Source: Cryptomeria japonica (taxonomy: Eukaryota > Streptophyta > Pinopsida > Cupressales > Cupressaceae). Taken from it: a stretch of 64,000 bases of DNA. The notes below the pieces were generated by a model. That model saw only the letters and a program-made list of their open reading frames with translations, was not told the origin of the DNA and did not search any database. Both the position numbers and the translations under genes were made by a program. Below are positions 13,187 through 23,740 of this stretch, in pieces. Within the stretch, counting starts at the first letter, position 1, and every line of letters starts with the position of its first letter. Location: positions 238,797,233-238,861,232 of the forward strand of contig NC_081414.1 in the NCBI RefSeq assembly GCF_030272615.1, in the 5' to 3' direction.

Positions 13187-13191
13187 GTAAG
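13187..13191. other. Target-site duplication, right
   Basis: GTAAG, matching 4216-4220. Confidence 0.95.
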
Positions 13192-13552
13192 GCCTTCACT
13201 GTAAGCATTCTAAGATGTCAGAAAACCTAAAAATTTATTGATACTGATCCCTTACATATGTTACAGGTCTTATGGAGGCAACTTCGTGAATGCACAATCT
13301 TTTTCAAACAAGTGAAAATCAGGTATGTTATTTGAATATATTGGTAGAACTCCTTTGATACCAAAAAAAACTAAATTGACTCAACTGTTGATTTATGCAT
13401 TACATTGAAGGCTGGTAGTGTTAATTGTGTACTGACCTTGTTTGGTTTGAAGGGATCTCTACAATATTCTCTTTGCTTTCAATAGTAGTGATCAAACTTG
13501 AGTTTATAAATAGATTCTAATTAAAAGAAATCTTACCAGAATATCCATTTAA
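13192..13552. repeat. Palindrome 1, outer right arm (alpha)
   Basis: This is the inverted counterpart of 3260-3615. For example AAGGCCTTCACTGTAAG here faces CTTACAGTGAAGGCCTT at 3600-3616, and similarity continues to the TCCATTTAA near 13545. The copia element at 4221-13186 sits inside the right arm and separates it from the centre. Beta shows the arm uninterrupted. Confidence 0.85.
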
Positions 13553-13643
13553 CTACGTACCATTTAACTAGTAAATGATAATATTAAACAAAGCCTTGGT
13601 TATTTTCAGTTCAGTACTCACTCTCTCTGTAATCTTCTTTAAT
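13553..13643. other. No gene seen
   Basis: A short AT-rich stretch between palindrome 1 and the duplicated AC-rich repeat. Nothing else is recognised. Confidence 0.5.
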
Positions 13644-13725
13644 ATGTAGGTCCCCAACCTAACCTACCCAGGCTAGGGAATTCAATGTAGGTCCCCAACC
13701 TAACCTACCCAGGCTAGGGAATTCT
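13644..13725. repeat. 41-bp tandem pair with AC-element-like core
   Basis: Two perfect tandem copies, each containing CCAACCTAACCTACCC followed by AGGCTAGGGAATTC. The core holds overlapping ACCTAAC and ACCTACC, which match AC elements bound by R2R3-MYB factors. The identical pair is at 28449-28530 in beta. Regulatory activity is unproven. Confidence 0.7.
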
Positions 13726-13830
13726 TACAACAGTCCCCCAGAGACAACGGTGCCAGACTCTTTTTACCTTCCAATAGATTTTAAATACATTCCAACACCT
13801 TTTACACAAGAAGACAAATTCTTCAACATT
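13726..13830 (+). pseudogene. Mei2-like RRM exon end joined to palindrome scar (alpha)
   Basis: A pyrimidine-rich stretch ending TTACAACAG (acceptor-like) leads into a frame giving DSFYLPIDFK (13756-13785). This matches the conserved YLPIDFK-type core of the C-terminal RRM of plant Mei2-like RNA-binding proteins. Immediately after it, CAACACCTTTTACACAAGAAGACAA (13793-13817) is the reverse complement of the intron end and exon start found at 61001-61028. The exon is therefore fused to the outer tip of an inverted copy, as if a palindrome like the one at 60933-62556 had its centre deleted. The 66-codon open frame continuing to 13950 is probably chance. Beta shows the same structure. Confidence 0.6.
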
Positions 13831-14094
13831 CGTGGAAACCTATTAAAAGTACATTGGGAGAGGTTCAATATTTCACTTCATATATATTGGAAGGAAAAAA
13901 GGTCATATGCTAATCTGGTGGCTCTTATGCATCTGTGCTCTTCTCGTTAAGTCGCTTGTAGTGTCTGTCTAAGAATCGAAGAAACACGACCTCGACTAGA
14001 AAAATTAATATATAGCACGATCACATTAGTATAAATGGCAAAGTAATTGTTGTTCTTACAAATTAAGACAAAATTAGTTTGCCAAAAACCATAA

Positions 14095-14300
14095 AATGAA
14101 TACTGGGCATACCTATATACGTTGAGAATATATCTGATAAAATGTTGTTGTTGTTATTTAATACTTGTATACGTTGACAATATAACTTATAAAATCATAA
14201 TACGTTGAGAATGTTGTTTTTGTTATAAAATTGAAATAAATTGGCCTTCAGAGCCATAATATGAATACTGGGCATACCTGTATACGTTGAGAATATTTCT
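14095..14300. repeat. Dispersed TATACGTTGAGAATAT repeats
   Basis: The phrase GGGCATACCTGTATACGTTGAGAATAT or parts of it recurs about four or five times with spacers. Beta (28905-29070) has an extra direct copy of GCATACCTGTATACGTTGA. A diverged single copy lies at about 62768-62795. Confidence 0.75.
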
Positions 14301-16076
14301 TATTATAACAGTTTTTCTCTCCTGTTGGGAGTTGTCCCATCTGTTATCCAAAAGCTATCCAAAGCATTAAAAACAAGAGCTGCAGGGCAGTGAAGTTCCT
14401 GCCAGAGAATGAAGGATTGTGTTTGTAATAGGATTTGCTAAGGCTGGTAGCTAAATTGTCTTATAACAAGGAGGTCAAATGCAAGAGCTTATGCCAAAAT
14501 AAGAGTGTTGGAATAAAGCATATGGGATACAAGAATATCCTCAGATGATGTGTGAAGGAATCGAGTGATAGCAAGCTAGACACAATTTGTTTAAAAGGTT
14601 TAGAAACTTTAATGAAAATGCAATTGGCAGTTGTAGATGTAGACTATACAGTAGTTTTGTGTATGCAACATGGGAGTTGTGGAATAGGATATGCAAGATG
14701 AGAGTTGTGGAACAGGATGTTCAGTTCATTCAAAACATAAAGAGAACTATACATAACAATAAGGTATGATGTAAAATAAAGATTTCTTCTTAACAGAACT
14801 TCTTTGAAGTCGTGGATGTTCATTTATAGTAGGTGAGATCATTACATATATGATAAAGATTCAATTTATTAAAAAACCAGAACATTTTCAAATACCTAGC
14901 ATAGCTAAATTAACAAATGTGGTCAGAGAAAGTTTATAAGAATAGTGAATGTCACATGTATTGCTTAAAAAATAACAACATAAAACATAACTATCAACCA
15001 AGCAGGAAGTTGTTTACATCCATCTTCTAAGATTTGGTCATGCTCTCCACTTAAAATCAAAATTTCCCACAAAACACCCAATCAACAGTCCTTGAATACA
15101 GCCTTGGATAAACGACATCTAGACAACAAAAAAAAACAGTCCATGAAAAATAGAATGAAAATAAATCAATACCAAATGTGTATGTATAACAAAACTCTCT
15201 GTATTTGTAATACATGCATCACCCACATTGTAAGGATGCGAATGATTCCTTCCTGATTTACATTGGTGAATCGGTACATAGATACACCTATTAATTCCAC
15301 CTTGGTGATGAAAGATGGCTCATGTGGCAGCTCTTCTCTAGCCTGGGTGTGCTTTCTCCAAACTTCTCTCTAGAAGAACATTGTTCATCTTCATGATGGT
15401 GGTAGTTGCTCTGCTAGTGAGGAGATACTATGTGAAGGGGAAAACCTCTTGTACTCATTACGTTGTGAGCATTTTTGTGTGGTTGATGGCTCCATGGAAT
15501 GGCAATCTATGTGCCACAATAGAGGACTCCTAAAGTCTAAGTGTGGGGAAGTGTTGTTAGTGCCATGACTGCCCTCATTATCAAATGTAATTACTGTGTT
15601 CCTCATGGGCTTTCTGGAAAGCCAGACTTTTGTTAGGTTTGGGTTTTCTACACCTGTTATGCTTATTTATTATTCCATGCTACCTATGATGTTGAACAAG
15701 AATGAATAAAATATACATTGAAAGACGGGTAAGAAGGGAAATACTATGTATTCTCCTAATTGATCAATCTCAGGAACATGTCAAATGAGGAAATGAGAAA
15801 GATGGAAGGAGAAAAATGAGAAATATAGGAGAAACACATTTAAATCATTTAGCTTATAGGTTAAAAGGAATGCTAAGAACATGGATGTGTTTTGAATTGG
15901 ATACCTTAAATTGAGTTTTAACTGTTTATTATCTAATTCGGATATAATACTTACAATATACTTCAGAGAAGATTGAACTTGTCCTTTGAATTTTCTATTA
16001 ATTTGTCCCAAATCTATGGCAATTTGACTTTACTAAAACCCCTTTGAAATGTCTCAAAAATTTGTATGAGCTAGAA
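14301..16076. other. Non-coding segment, no gene recognised
   Basis: AT-rich sequence conserved in beta (29070-30835). The short open frames on both strands contain no domain that I recognise and acquire differences without a coding pattern. Confidence 0.5.
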
Positions 16077-16309
16077 ACAACAAGAATTGTTGAGGCAAGA
16101 AAAAATTCAGATGGAAAATAAACTCAAAAAAATCAACGATACTAGTAAGAAATTGAATACAAAGATGAGTGAGGATAAGCGGTCATGGGGTTCCTGTAAG
16201 GAGAAGTTGGAAAACCAGGTTTCAAAGCTACAAAATGAGCTTAATGAAGCAAAAGTATCCAGCGAAGGACGTGAACAACTGTGCAGTAAGCTGAGACTTG
16301 AAGTTGAAA
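16077..16309 (+). pseudogene. Coiled-coil protein fragment, truncated (alpha)
   Basis: Matches the start of the coiled-coil frame at 30838 in beta. It reads LRQEKIQMENKLKK and then SWGSCKEKLENQVSKLQNEL-type heptads, and is cut off at about 16309 where AAGCTGAGAC runs directly into TTGAAGTTGAAATCC of the AT-rich core. Relative to beta there is a stop near its upstream end and a 9-bp deletion. It keeps the reading frame where beta has lost one base at about 30910. Confidence 0.75.
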
Positions 16310-17130
16310 TCCGAAATTGTCAAGCCTTCTCAAATCCAAATGGTAATCCACTCTACCAAACCAAATTCGAAAGCCACTTGCAATGATCTGCCCGATGATT
16401 AATCCGTGCGCAGACTAGCAAGCCAAAATAAATAGAAAAATTAAATTTTAGATTATAGTTTTTTATAGTTTTTCCGACCAATAGAAAAATTTCAAAAAAC
16501 ATATATATTAGTTACCATTGCAGAGTTCAAAAAATACATAATATAAAAATATATTTCTTATCTACTCAATCAAGACGACCAATTGAAAATAAGGGTAGGT
16601 AAAATATATCAAACTCAATTACTTTAATATAGAAATGACATTCAATTAGGAAATACAAATATTTCCTCAAAATTTGATGGTAGGTTAAAATAATATTATT
16701 TGCAAATAATATTCCATATTTTAATTAAATAATTCTTACACAATAATTTATAATTAATCTTCATTATTCATAATAATGCAAATAAATAAATAAAATAAAA
16801 TAAACAGAACTCAAATAAATAATTAAATTAAAATCAATAAATAAAAGTCATCTCAACAATAAATCAAATAAATTAAATAATTAAACAATAAATGGAGTAC
16901 AATTAAATATTAATAAATTAATTAGTCAATTAAACTCTTTTTTGTATTAAGTATCATAGAACAACATTACAAATTCAAAGGTCTTGGTTGAAAAAAAAAA
17001 ACCGTCTAACAGATAGGACTCATAGTATCAATAAAACCATGGCTGGAAAGCCTGGAAGCCATATCATGTGACCTTACATTCAGGTTATAGATGAAGCATA
17101 GGAATAATACATATTATAACCCAAAATTTA
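16310..17130. repeat. AT-rich core module
   Basis: TTGAAGTTGAAATCCGAAATTGTC followed by some 600 bp of AT-rich sequence rich in AATAAATAAATTAAA. Other copies are at about 36420-37250 and 44915-45490. In the heads at about 500-560 and 24290-24340 the middle of the module is deleted. No coding potential is seen. Confidence 0.75.
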
Positions 17131-17379
17131 TAAAATTACAGAATTGGAAGTCCCATATACGCAACATATCATAAAAGAAATAGCTTATCAACTAGCTAAA
17201 GAGGAAGGAGGAGTCAGGATCTGTATTATCTCCCAAAGGGGGGATCCATGCAGTCCATCCCAATTCGCCCTCCCACCACACCTGTACATGTCCCTCAATG
17301 AACAAGTCTCTATAGGGGTGGGTAGGTAGTCCTTCCAGTTCCATCTGAATGAAGTCCTCTTGCTATTGTCTTGCCTTCA

Positions 17380-19345
17380 TTTCCTATACAATTTTCATTA
17401 GTGCGTGCTCAAAGTGTTTCTTATTACTTCCCATTCGGTCCCAGGTAAAGCCATGTGACAACTCGTTGATGAAGACATATGTTGCACCATCATACCAAAA
17501 GAGATTAGCACATTTCTTGCCACCTTTAATATAACCAAGTACCACCTCATCAATAGTAAGACATTTAGTATCAATTGAAAGACCAAACAATTTACACACC
17601 TCTTTGTTGAAATGACACTAAAAAAAAATATGTAGCACAGATTCAAGGAGATGACACAATTTACACAATAGGGGGTTTCCATTATTGTCTTTAAGAGGGA
17701 GCTTGTGAAGCAGAACTTTCCAGGCAAAGAACTTTTTTTTGGTTCAGTTGGAGCAAACCAAAATCCCAAGAGAGCAAAATGCCACTTTTTAGAATCCCAG
17801 GTGAGGTTCCAAACATTATTGAAATGAGTTAGGATATCTTCAAATTTAGCAAGGGAGTAGTAGACAAGTTTGTCTTTCATTAGAGGGAAGGGAGAGCCGT
17901 CAGCCAAACAAAGGGAAGAAATTGGGGAGAGCGTTGGAGGGGAAGATGAGGAGAGGATAGGGTCGAGTGCATTCTTGAGGATATTGTAGGTTCTAGCTTG
18001 GGAGATGGGGAGGTTGAAGGTCGTACTAAGAGCATCCCAAGAAATCAGAGAACTATCTTTCAAGATGTGTTCAAAAGTAACAAGACCTAAGTTGTGCCAT
18101 TTCAAGGTAGAACACCCTTGAAGGAAGGCCAGCTGCTACCCATTATGCAGAATATTCCACCATATAGATCTGCCCAAGATAAAAGTACCCTTATTATCAA
18201 CAATGCTACTATTACTGATGAATTGTTTGACTTGGTTCCAAGCCCTCCATAAGCACTTAAAGACCTCTTAGCCCATAGGAGAGATCTCAAAAATGCCAGC
18301 AATCAAGTCCCACATGGGCAAGTTCCTCCATTTCTTCACCTTTTTTAGGGAGGGAGCACTATATATTATGTTTGATCAGAATTTTCCAAGGTACATTGTC
18401 ATCAAGGGCTTTAAAATCCACTTGGCAGCCAAGGCAATGCCCTAAATTTTGAGGTCTTTGAGGCCCATGCCCCCTGCATCTTAGATCTAACACCAATCCC
18501 ATTTTATAGCATGTTGTTTCCTGTTCCCCTTCCCATCCGACCATAGGAATTTCCTAATTTGTTTTTGAAGATAATTGAACTAGTAATTAATGAAGAACAA
18601 TAAATGTTGTATGAAGACAAGATTTTTTGACAGACCTGAAATCAACCTGTCAGGGAGAAGAAGTTTTTGTTCCATTTATTAAGTTTTTTTATCAACCTTA
18701 TTCTCGAACCACTCCCACATTTCTTTCAGATTTGAGGAGACAGAGAAAGGGATACCCAGATATCTAGTGATTAGGTTTGGTCCCCCCCATTCCAGATCAA
18801 ATTTAGATAGCCAGTTAGGGGGGGAGTCAGTCCATCCTTGCAAGGTAAATTTATGGAGAGCAATTTTGCTCCTTGAAGCCTTGCCAAATATTTCAATATT
18901 GTGCACAAGAGAGGATAGGTTCTCCTCTTCCAAGACAAGTAGGATAGTTGTATCATCAGCAAACTGAACATTGATAATTTCCTCTTTATTAGGGAGAGAG
19001 ATGACTTTGACCCTAGGGGTCATATTGCAATCCTGAAGAACATAGTACATAACATCAACAACCAACACAAATAAGACTGAGGCAAGTCGGCAACCCTGTC
19101 TCATTGACCTGGAAAGAAAAGAATCTGAAGTAGCATTTGAAGAAGCCAATATCTCTATCAAACTTTCAAGTGAAAGTGAAGGTAAATTAACTATTTTTGT
19201 TAGTGGAGAAGGAGCAGCTTGCGATTTTGAGGCATTCCCAAAAAAGAGTAGACAGACATTATGTGAGAAATGGGGATACCATTCATACCCATTTTGATTG
19301 CTCCCACAATACCTGCATCTGTAACCCCTATACATATACATCATT
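17380..19345 (-). pseudogene. L1-type LINE reverse transcriptase and zf-RVT relic (alpha)
   Basis: On the minus strand, from high to low coordinates, there is an RT part with SMRQGCRLASVLFVLVVD and the catalytic box FADDTTILLV (about 18945-19110), then IALHKFTLQGW and YLGIPFS, and further on a zf-RVT-like region (WDSKKWHFALLGFW, and GNPLLCKLCHLLESVLHIFF in the better-kept beta copy). Stops and frameshifts are frequent, and the endonuclease and ORF1 are missing. It is a dead LINE fragment inside the duplication unit. Compared with beta, part of the 3' end is deleted near 17497. Confidence 0.85.
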
Positions 19346-19496
19346 CACTCCTTAAAAATATCTCCAAAACGATACAAAAACAAAACCTTCAATACAATGG
19401 TTATTCCAATCTAAAACAGCTCTATCTTCAGTGCCTACAAATAAAAGTGTTTAGCTTTTTCTTCCTAGCAAACTTGCTCTGATACAAGAGGGGAAA

Positions 19497-20645
19497 TATT
19501 GTAAGATAGATAGAATTCCCTATCAAACGGATTCAGATGACTCATTTTCTTTCAGGCTGTAATAACAAGTGAAAGCAAAGCCTCAAGGAATCACGAGTAA
19601 CAAGATTTATAAACTGAAACCATAGGGGGTTGAATTTATATCAGCTTGTCATGCAGATTAACCAATTAAAACACTTTGCCTCTTCAAGATATAAAGAAAG
19701 AAACATCCTGAATAGGTTAACTACCATTTCTTTATAGCTCTGAAAATACTAATATTCAACAACAACTTCAAAGATTTATCGTACAATACATAGACCAACT
19801 ATAAACCTACGGAAGAGAGGGTACAAAAATAAAATATTGTTTATCAATCTCCCCACAATCCATGCCAGAACAATTAATGGGACAGGTGACAGGTTGGAGG
19901 TGTAGATTGAGATAGCAGTAGACTGAAATCCAGTCGTATACAAGAAAGATCAGATTTTAAGTTAGTCTTTAATGTTGAAGATTGACAATAGATGTGGGAG
20001 AAATGGACATCTTAGGAAAGGCAGTGAGTAATTGGGATTATCTTCTAACATATCTGAAGCTTATTTCTTATTAGTTTTTAGCAATCAAAATCATCTTTAT
20101 TAGTGGGATCTATATTATGATATAATATTAGAATTTAATTGCATAATTGTTGAGTTAAATTGGTTCACTCATATTTCATGAGTAGTGGTTCAAATGAACA
20201 GATATCTAGTGAGGTCATGCATACATGACTGAAGCATCAAGACTTCCTAAGAGTAGGTCATCCATCCTAATACTTTTTCTGACTCAAACATGAGAAACTC
20301 CATGATTAAGTATGCTTCAATTGAAATAATACTGAGATGACTGACCTCATGCGAAGTTCCAATACTTCATTAATCAAGACATCTTAAATACATTCATCAG
20401 AATTATATATTGATCAGATTCTTTTATATAACAACTTAATTCTTGAACTCCCACCAAAATTTTCTATTGTATTGCAAGATTGATAGCGAGTGCTTTATAA
20501 AATTTGCCCGCCTAATGTATTTCACAAATTCTACCGTGATATGCCAAAGGTCACAAAATGCATGCATCATTAAGTAAAACCCCCTGAAAAGTAAAACCTA
20601 TCAACCTTTCAATTAGATCTAGGCTAACCCAAAGAATAATAAACT
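19497..20645. repeat. E module, copy 1
   Basis: Begins TATTGTAAGATAGATAGAATTCCC after a GAGGGGAAA purine stretch and ends at AAGAATAATAAACTT. Other copies are at 34475, 39748 and 63363. The start (TG after a purine run) looks like an LTR start, but I see no clean CA end or primer-binding site. Copies 1 and 3 lack about 94 bp that copies 2 and 4 keep (34684-34777). Confidence 0.7.
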
Positions 20646-20647
20646 TG

Positions 20648-21031
20648 TTAAAAATTTGTAACAAGTACCTCTAGCCATTGAGGAGCATCCAAAGAAATTC
20701 CTGAGGAGTCAGAGAAATGATCACAAAGTATAGATAATGCTACTGTTGCTTCCATCTTCACCATTAGAACTAACACTCTGATACGATGCATTAGTATAAC
20801 GAGCAAAACTAACATAACAGGAGCACTAGCAACTTCCAGTACATTTATTACATTCTGGTATTTGACTGTTGTATTTTTGGGCTTGTTTTTTGATACTGTC
20901 TCCTCCACACTGTTACCTCCACTGCATTGGTTTTCAGAGATTCCACCAAATGAATATTTTTGTTGTTCAGTATCCAGCCTAACTTCAATTACAATGTTAA
21001 GTACCTCCAACAAAATACTAACAACGGTCAA
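20648..21031 (-). other. Unrecognised open frame (alpha)
   Basis: A 127-codon frame with a polar first half (CSGGNSVEE, NKPKNTT) and a hydrophobic stretch VLEVASAPVMLVLLVILMHR. The beta copy (40918-41320) has an in-frame stop and a small deletion, and most differences change amino acids, which argues against a maintained gene. It could be an old exon fragment or chance. Confidence 0.2.
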
Positions 21032-21059
21032 TCAAGAAGATATTAAAACAAAATAATAT

Positions 21060-22144
21060 TTTACAATAATATTATAATATCAAAAAAGAGCTCTGAGAAT
21101 TTACATTACTTAGATAGAACGAGTAAAGAAAGTTTTTGTTTTGAAAATAATAGTAAAATCTTAAATTTTTAGGTTGTTAAATTAATATGATTTTTTTGTT
21201 GTAAAAGAAAGCTTTTTAAGAAAATGATAGTGAACTTTAATCTTTCAGATTCAAAAAATTGTGAATTGATTAAAAATAAGATTAGCCCTAACAAATAAAT
21301 ATATGAATTTAAAAGAAGATTGAAATTACATTATAGTAGATGTAATAGAAAATAATGATAAAATAAAATTTGAAACTCAACTTCTGAAAGATCAAATAAA
21401 GTATTGATGCAGATAGATGAATGTCGTTGCTCAAGATTCTTAGAGAATGACTTTAAGGTCAAGATGAGCTGACCATCAAATGGACATTAGAACAATATGA
21501 TACAAGAAGATGTCTAAATGGGACGAGAGGCATCTTTAAATTGAATTCTCAATAGGACAACCAAAGGCTAGGATTAAGCGGTATAGTGGATGGTTATGAT
21601 TAAATGAGGATTAGGGTTATGCTAGAAAGATGTACTCATGTGGTAAGTGTCACATGATAAACAACATATAGGGCTTAGGATAAGGTTAGGGAGTATTCTT
21701 ATAGGAATGACCAAGATTAAGAGGTTTAAGTTAAAATGGATGGATAGGATATAAAGTTAGTTTGACTTTTGGGAAGGTGTCCAAGTTTAATGAATTAGGG
21801 ACAAAGCGTAGTTAAATATGTGAAGTCGAAAAGGTGGGACACTTGTTAAATAACTACAAGTTTCAATTACGAACCATGTGAACACAATGAGGGGTGAGGA
21901 TTGAATAGACGAAGATTAAGGTAAAATAAGAATTTGTTAAATTAAATAGCTATATTTTTATTTAATTAATGGGATAGGATAAAGGTGAAATTAATTAAAT
22001 AAATAAATCATATTTATTTCATTTAGGATTTTGGGGTAGAAAAAGGGGTTAATTAAGGAAGTAATGTATATATATGTAAATAATTGGTTTAGGGTAGGCT
22101 AAAATTAGGTGTGGGTAGGCAGTGGACAATGTCAGGTATCTACA
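21060..22144 (-). repeat. Candidate LTR on minus strand (alpha)
   Basis: On the minus strand AAAAGGGGAAAAA (22145-22157) is followed by TGTAGATACCTGACATTG, which has the form of a polypurine tract and LTR start. The LTR body would run to lower coordinates. I cannot place its other end. The beta counterpart ends at about 42425. Confidence 0.35.
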
Positions 22145-22759
22145 TTTTTCCCCTTTTAGAGATGATGTTGCAAAAAGAAATCATTTCAAAGAAGATTATT
22201 TTGTAAGTTGTATTTTTATATGGAAAAAAATAGACATTTTAAAATTTTCTAGATGTTTTCAATAAATGTCATTTATTTAGACATAGTTCCTATTATATTA
22301 TTCTCTTAGTCACAATAGAAATGGTTTTTATCTGGAAGATTAACAAACTTGAGGCTATGACTGAGGCTAACACTAGGGTAGAAAAATGGGTTATGGAGGA
22401 GAAGGACAAATAGATTTGCGAAGCTGGAAGAAATATGGATTGTAAATTAGAGTATTGGTATAAAGTTGTGGGATGCAAAAAGACCTTAGTGAGAAGGTGT
22501 CTCAAAGAAATGAGAACAAGATTGTAATGGATATTAAGGAAGGCTAAGAGATCCTTAAGTGTAAAATCAAGGAGATGTGCAAGAGTAGCCAAGAGATGGT
22601 TTTGAAGAATTTGGCTTCCCTATAGGATATTTAGGAGGAAATTGATTGTAGGAAAGCTAAGTAAAAGAGACATGCTATGTCCCCCTCTACTTTGAATGAA
22701 GCCCCTTTCTTCTATGGTTAAAGATACTCTGCATTCTTATTTCAATAAAAGAAAGAAAG
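22145..22759. other. No clear gene
   Basis: The plus strand has a short charged frame (INKLEAMTEA, RVEKWVMEEKDK) interrupted by stops. The minus-strand frame at 22293-22592 has no recognisable domain. Both are poorly kept in beta. Confidence 0.3.
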
Positions 22760-23740
22760 AAATATTCTGATTTCTTCCATTCTATCATTTGAATCAAATA
22801 AGTCCTCAAAATTAATTCTTTCAACTTGTGAATAACCTTTACATATAAGAATTGCCTAGTTTCTTACAAATTCTCCATCTTCATTTAGTTTGTTTCTATC
22901 CATTTGATTGCTATCACATTCTTGTTTGCAAGACTTGCTCCCAATTACCAAGTTTTTTTTTCTAAATATAATTCAATTATTATTCCATTGCTTGTATCCA
23001 ACCATCATCCTTGTTGTCATCATTAGATCTATAATCAAATTTCCCAAAATCTATATTTTTTTATGTAACATTTACGTCCAAATTTTTTTAAGTAGTTGAC
23101 AATTATAGGTCTGCCATGCCATAGCTCATAAGGAGTATTGCAACATTTCACTCTTAGTTGTCCTGTATTAAGAATATGGACCATAGTATGGAATGCTTGT
23201 TTCTAATACATATGAGGTGGATTTTCCTCTCTTCACATTTTTCTTTCCCCGTGTCAAATAGTTGTATTATTATTTTTGTAATACTCCATTTTTCTAAGGA
23301 GTTCTTGAAGAAAATAGATGTTTCTTTATATACATTTTCCTAAATTAGGGTTCCTTCTACCACTAATATTCTAGATCTTGCCTTCCTAATTTCATAGCCC
23401 TTATCTCAAAAGTGAGATTGCTATCTTTCCTACACATTTGTATTACATGGAGAAGATTGTTATTGAGACCCTTAGCGTAGAGAATATCTTCTACATTGTT
23501 CTACCCATCAATAGTTATTACTCCCTATCCAAAAATCATTGTACATGGGTCACCTCAAATATAATTGCGCCTCCAATCCATTTCTCAAGATTGGTGAACT
23601 TACTTTTGTCACATCTCATGTGATCAAAATAGCTACTTTCAATCACCAAAGAGTTTGTCTCTTCTTTTTTATGGAAGCCAATCCACACAGGTATAGATTT
23701 TTTGATATTATTGTCAGTTTCTTGGGTGCAAGACACCTTA
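22760..23740 (-). pseudogene. Old copia pol relic (alpha)
   Basis: The minus strand shows scattered copia pieces: near 23590 a protease-flanking stretch FDHMRCDKSKFTNLEKWIGG, and near 22830-22860 an RT-start stretch resembling the region before the first RT motif. About 0.7 kb of pre-integrase and integrase present in beta is missing here near 23340. Many stops and indels make it far older than the element at 4221-13186. Confidence 0.7.

Noticed and set aside
13750-13950. 66-residue frame identical in alpha and beta as a small gene
   Set aside because: Its first part is a Mei2-like exon and the rest is the inverted tip of a palindrome. Identity follows from recent duplication, with no sign of a start, splice context or selection.
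19497-20645. E module called as a solo LTR
   Set aside because: The start looks right, but I found no CA end, no target duplication and no primer site, so it is listed only as a repeat.
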